This document shows positions 62,361-64,000 of a stretch of 64,000 bases of DNA, one piece after another. Numbering within the stretch: the stretch's first letter is position 1; each line of letters starts with the position of its first letter. The notes beneath the pieces were generated by a model, which did not search any database, was not told the origin of the DNA, and saw nothing but the letters and a program-made list of their open reading frames with translations. A program made the translations under genes and the position numbers. This DNA is from Desulfosarcina ovata subsp. ovata (lineage in GTDB: Bacteria > Desulfobacterota > Desulfobacteria > Desulfobacterales > Desulfosarcinaceae), in contig NZ_AP021879.1 in assembly GCF_009689005.1 (NCBI RefSeq), positions 3,534,001 to 3,598,000 on the forward strand, written 5' to 3'.

Positions 62361-62909
62361 ATGATGAAAAGATTTTTTCCTGTTATGTTCATAGCCTTTG
62401 CCATTGCCGGTTGCGCAACCACTGGAGTTCAGCCCCAGAAAACACAACTTCAAATAAGAGAGTTTCAAACCAAAAGTTATGAGACTAATGATTCAAAAAT
62501 GGTTATGAAGGCAATGCTCAACGTTTTGCAAGATGATGGATTTATAGTAAAAAATGCTGTTTTGGATTTGGGGCTTCTGTCGGCTGAAAAGACAGTTGAC
62601 ATAGAGAATAGCGGGGAGGCTTTCCTGGCAGCTTTTTTTGCAGGCGCAAATGCAAGATGGAAAAAGGCTTCAATAATTGAATGCACTGGTAATGTCTCTG
62701 AATTTGGCAATATCATAAAAGTGAGGGTTAATTTCCAGTTAAAAATGCTCGACAACAAAGGCGGTATCTTGAAAATCGAACAAATTGACGATGAAAAATA
62801 CTACCAAGATTTTTTCCAAAAAGTAGACAAAGGAATATTTCTGCAAAAGGAGAAGGTGTCTAAAGCAGAAGACAGAAATAAAAGCCTATCGAATAAGGAT
62901 AGATCGTGA
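62361..62909 (+). CDS. Cassette 2 gene B: lipoprotein of unknown function
   Basis: 182 residues, lipobox in MMKRFFPVMFIAFAIAGCA. The mature N-terminal half (QIREFQTKSYETNDSKMVMK, AMLNVLQDDGFIVKNAVLDL, GLLSAEKTVD) is of a recurrent exported-protein type I have seen annotated only as hypothetical. The end is Lys/Asp/Ser-rich and runs into attC2. With gene A it makes a two-lipoprotein cassette, probably outer-membrane directed. Confidence 0.8.
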   Translation: MMKRFFPVMFIAFAIAGCATTGVQPQKTQLQIREFQTKSYETNDSKMVMKAMLNVLQDDGFIVKNAVLDLGLLSAEKTVDIENSGEAFLAAFFAGANARWKKASIIECTGNVSEFGNIIKVRVNFQLKMLDNKGGILKIEQIDDEKYYQDFFQKVDKGIFLQKEKVSKAEDRNKSLSNKDRS

Positions 62910-62946
62910 GAGCGAAGCGAACCACGATCTTATCCTGTGGTTGGAC
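62884..62946 (+). other. attC-like site 2 (end of cassette 2)
   Basis: R-box-like GCCTATC (62884-62890) and GTTGGAC (62940-62946), the latter an exact GTTRRRY box. Between them GGATAGATCGTG (62897-62908) pairs with CACGATCTTATCC (62923-62935) through 12 base pairs with one bulged base. It overlaps the end of the second lipoprotein gene, as attC sites often do. Confidence 0.5.
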
Positions 62947-63101
62947 GAGCCCGTTCGAGCCCGTTGGAAGTTGGCAGGGTCTTTGTACATGCAAATATCT
63001 TTTTTGAATGTGGGGCAGTTGCAACCCGGATTGAACGGGCGGTTTCCCCGGGGCGAGCGAGATCACCTGGCTTGTTTAAGAGGCCGGAACGGGAGTGGAA
63101 T

Positions 63102-63344
63102 TTATATCAGACCATTGCGGTCAACTTTGACGGTACTCCAGGAATGGGACGCGACAAGAGCGGAGAAATAGTGTTCCCGTTGTTCCAGGGTCAATTGATC
63201 GGGGCAACAATCAAAGTATGCACTGATCCGGCGCACAGCACGCGCGTAGGCATCAATGGTCTTTTGAGCCTTGCCCTGGAGCTTGAGCATGCGCAGATGA
63301 TGTTGATAAAGTTTATTAAATCGTTTCGTTTCCGTTGGATTCAT
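63102..63344 (-). pseudogene. Truncated tyrosine recombinase (N-terminal SAM-like domain only), cassette 3
   Basis: 80 residues on the minus strand, opposite to the array. KLYQHHLRMLKLQGKAQKTI, DAYARAVRRISAYF and HSWSTVKVDRNGL are the N-terminal core-binding domain of the integrase family that accompanies IS91-type elements. Full proteins are about 290 residues, and the catalytic domain is missing after NGL. GGGAGGAAATACC precedes the ATG, so the start is intact and a short peptide could be made. It marks recombination within the array. Confidence 0.75.
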
Positions 63345-63438
63345 GGTATTTCCTCCCGTAGTTTATGGCGCACGGAATTGAACGCAAAGGGAGTTATACA
63401 CTGATTTTAAATGTTTTTTCCTGCCGCGTAGCGGCTTC

Positions 63439-63496
63439 GTCCAACAACGGCATGCAGCGGACGGCTAATCGCCGCCGCTGATGCCGAGCGTTGGCG
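63439..63496 (+). other. attC-like site 3 (end of cassette 3), near-canonical
   Basis: R box GTCCAAC (63439-63445) and R' box GTTGGCG (63490-63496). The arms pair as CGGCAT/ATGCCG, CAGCGG/CCGCTG and CGG/CCG, with two unpaired bases (G63454, A63461) on one strand only, the extrahelical-base signature that sets attC orientation. Orientation agrees with an array reading away from intI. The 58-base length is at the short end of the attC range. The best attC of the window. Confidence 0.8.
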
Positions 63497-63743
63497 CACC
63501 CGTTGGTTTGTTTTTCGTTTTTCTCTTGCGAGTTTTTGGTTTGTTCTCGCTTGAAAGTACTGCACAGGATCTGTAAGTTGATCATTGCTTGTATTTCGCA
63601 GGTTATTTTTGCTTGCTGGCTCTTTTACAGGCCCGTTCCGTCATTACCGGTTTGCGCCTTTCGCCTTCTTCGGGCCGGGCTTTTTGTTATTAACAGGACA
63701 CCTCGCTTTCTTTTTCCATGAAAGCTCGGTGCTCCAACCAGGC
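63497..63743 (+). other. Cassette 4, no convincing gene
   Basis: About 250 bases between attC-like sites 3 and 4. The only plus-strand frame (63491-63721) begins with TTG inside the R' box and encodes a Phe/Cys/Leu-rich string without protein character. A GC-rich hairpin with TTTTT near 63651-63686 may be a terminator. ORF-less cassettes of this size can carry promoters or small RNAs; I see no strong evidence for either. Confidence 0.4.
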
Positions 63744-63848
63744 GCTTAACTTTGACGGCGGTTACGGTGGCATTTTGTCCGGTTGTGATATCAATAAATT
63801 CCTTTTTCCATTGATAGTTTCCGGTCGTTTGGCCGCCGCATGTTAGCT
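63744..63848 (+). other. attC-like site 4 (end of cassette 4), long form
   Basis: GCTTAAC (63744-63750, exact RYYYAAC) and GTTAGCT (63842-63848). Next to them TTTGACGGCGG pairs with CCGCCGCAT, and inside TATCAAT pairs with ATTGATA around an AT-rich loop. At 105 bases it is a long attC. It lies just before the ribosome site of the next gene, as expected. Confidence 0.5.
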
Positions 63849-63882
63849 CGTCGTTATGTTTTATTAAACGGGGAGGTCCAAT

Positions 63883-64000
63883 ATGCAATTCAATAGAGTT
63901 GAACTGGAAAAAAGAGTTCGTAATTTCTCAGACGAGGAGTTGGTTGAAATGATAGACCAAAAATCCGACCAATATCAAGAAGACGCCATGGAAATAGCTT
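63883..64000 (+). CDS. Cassette 5 gene, N-terminal part (cut by window edge), unknown function
   Basis: The first 39 codons are seen: MQFNRVELEKRVRNFSDEEL then VEMIDQKSDQYQEDAMEIA. GGGGAGG is placed well before ATG 63883. It looks like a helical, acidic N-terminus of a small cytosolic protein; the family cannot be decided from this piece. It begins 35 bases after attC-like site 4, the normal layout for a cassette gene. Confidence 0.65.
   Translation, partial: MQFNRVELEKRVRNFSDEELVEMIDQKSDQYQEDAMEIA

Noticed and set aside
62895..62935. Rho-independent terminator after the second lipoprotein gene
   Set aside because: The hairpin has no T run and is flanked by R-box-like sequences; an attC reading explains it better.
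62937..63404. 155-codon plus-strand frame in cassette 3
   Set aside because: It is the antisense shadow of the recombinase fragment, which has clear family similarity on the other strand.
63491..63721. 76-codon plus-strand frame in cassette 4
   Set aside because: TTG start within the attC R' box, no ribosome site, Phe/Cys/Leu-rich composition without domain character.
63625..63888. 87-codon minus-strand frame in cassette 4
   Set aside because: It runs through attC-like site 4 and the GC hairpin and resembles no family.
1..64000. CRISPR array, rRNA genes, complete insertion sequence or prophage
   Set aside because: No regularly spaced short repeats, no rRNA motifs, no transposase and no phage structural genes were found; the only mobile-element genes are intI and the recombinase fragment.

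Overview
The window is a GC-rich chromosomal segment of a sulfate-reducing deltaproteobacterium, most likely a member of the Desulfobacterales (Desulfosarcina-like). The diagnostic block is dsrA-dsrB-dsrD followed by a sirohaem-amidase homologue (DsrN/CbiA family) and a periplasmic tetrahaem cytochrome c3. A Tat operon, EtfAB, a menaquinone methyltransferase, a long-chain polyprenyl diphosphate synthase and [NiFe]-hydrogenase remnants fit the same lifestyle. The genus is inference; the sulfate-reducer call rests directly on dsrABD.

Layout, left to right. 1-3462 (minus): cell-division hydrolase-control operon ftsE-ftsX-envC-like-ctpA. 3868-10616: pyrE with a leader hairpin, queD, dnaJ, ubiE/menG, glpK, a Cys-cluster protein, dapA-like. 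10789-18117: TPR protein, two palindromic elements, an unrecognised protein with a kinase-like pattern, then dsrA-dsrB-dsrD-dsrN and cytochrome c3. 18223-24867 (minus): rimO, polyprenyl synthase, an exported FlgT-like protein, tatB, tatC and YcaO. 25099-28139: etfB-etfA and apbE, then 28133-28655, where an eroded hydrogenase/hyp operon survives as fragments. 29416-29630: two tRNA-Ser genes. 29723-37026: L,D-transpeptidase, DUF882/YcbK peptidase, mutL, gatA, gatC, a SPOR protein. 37171-45201: argS, then a four-gene plus-strand run (alpha-barrel enzyme, acyltransferase, SNF2 helicase, SWIM/winged-helix protein). 45247-57400: gltD-gltB, ptsP, a MscS-type channel, a nitroreductase and a short aldehyde-dehydrogenase remnant.

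The most interesting region is 57860-64000. It reads as a chromosomal integron beside lexA: a full integron integrase (intI, minus strand, with the intI-specific patch), an attI-like segment with 19-base direct repeats, and an AT-richer plus-strand cassette array separated by four attC-like imperfect palindromes. One attC (63439-63496) is nearly textbook; the other three are weaker. Cassette 1 carries an unfamiliar two-gene membrane system (tail-anchored protein plus membrane-anchored nuclease-like protein). Cassette 2 carries a lipoprotein pair, cassette 3 a truncated antisense tyrosine recombinase, cassette 4 no convincing gene, and cassette 5 a partial ORF at the right edge.

The segment is also rich in palindromic dispersed elements. 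Two inverted copies of a ~105-base element (11641-11739 and 37043-37147) share an almost invariant core while their stems differ with base pairing preserved, and each lies just upstream of a start codon. Other palindromic elements lie at 11402-11561, 39019-39173, 46759-46792, 54070-54141, 57529-57553 and 58561-58760.
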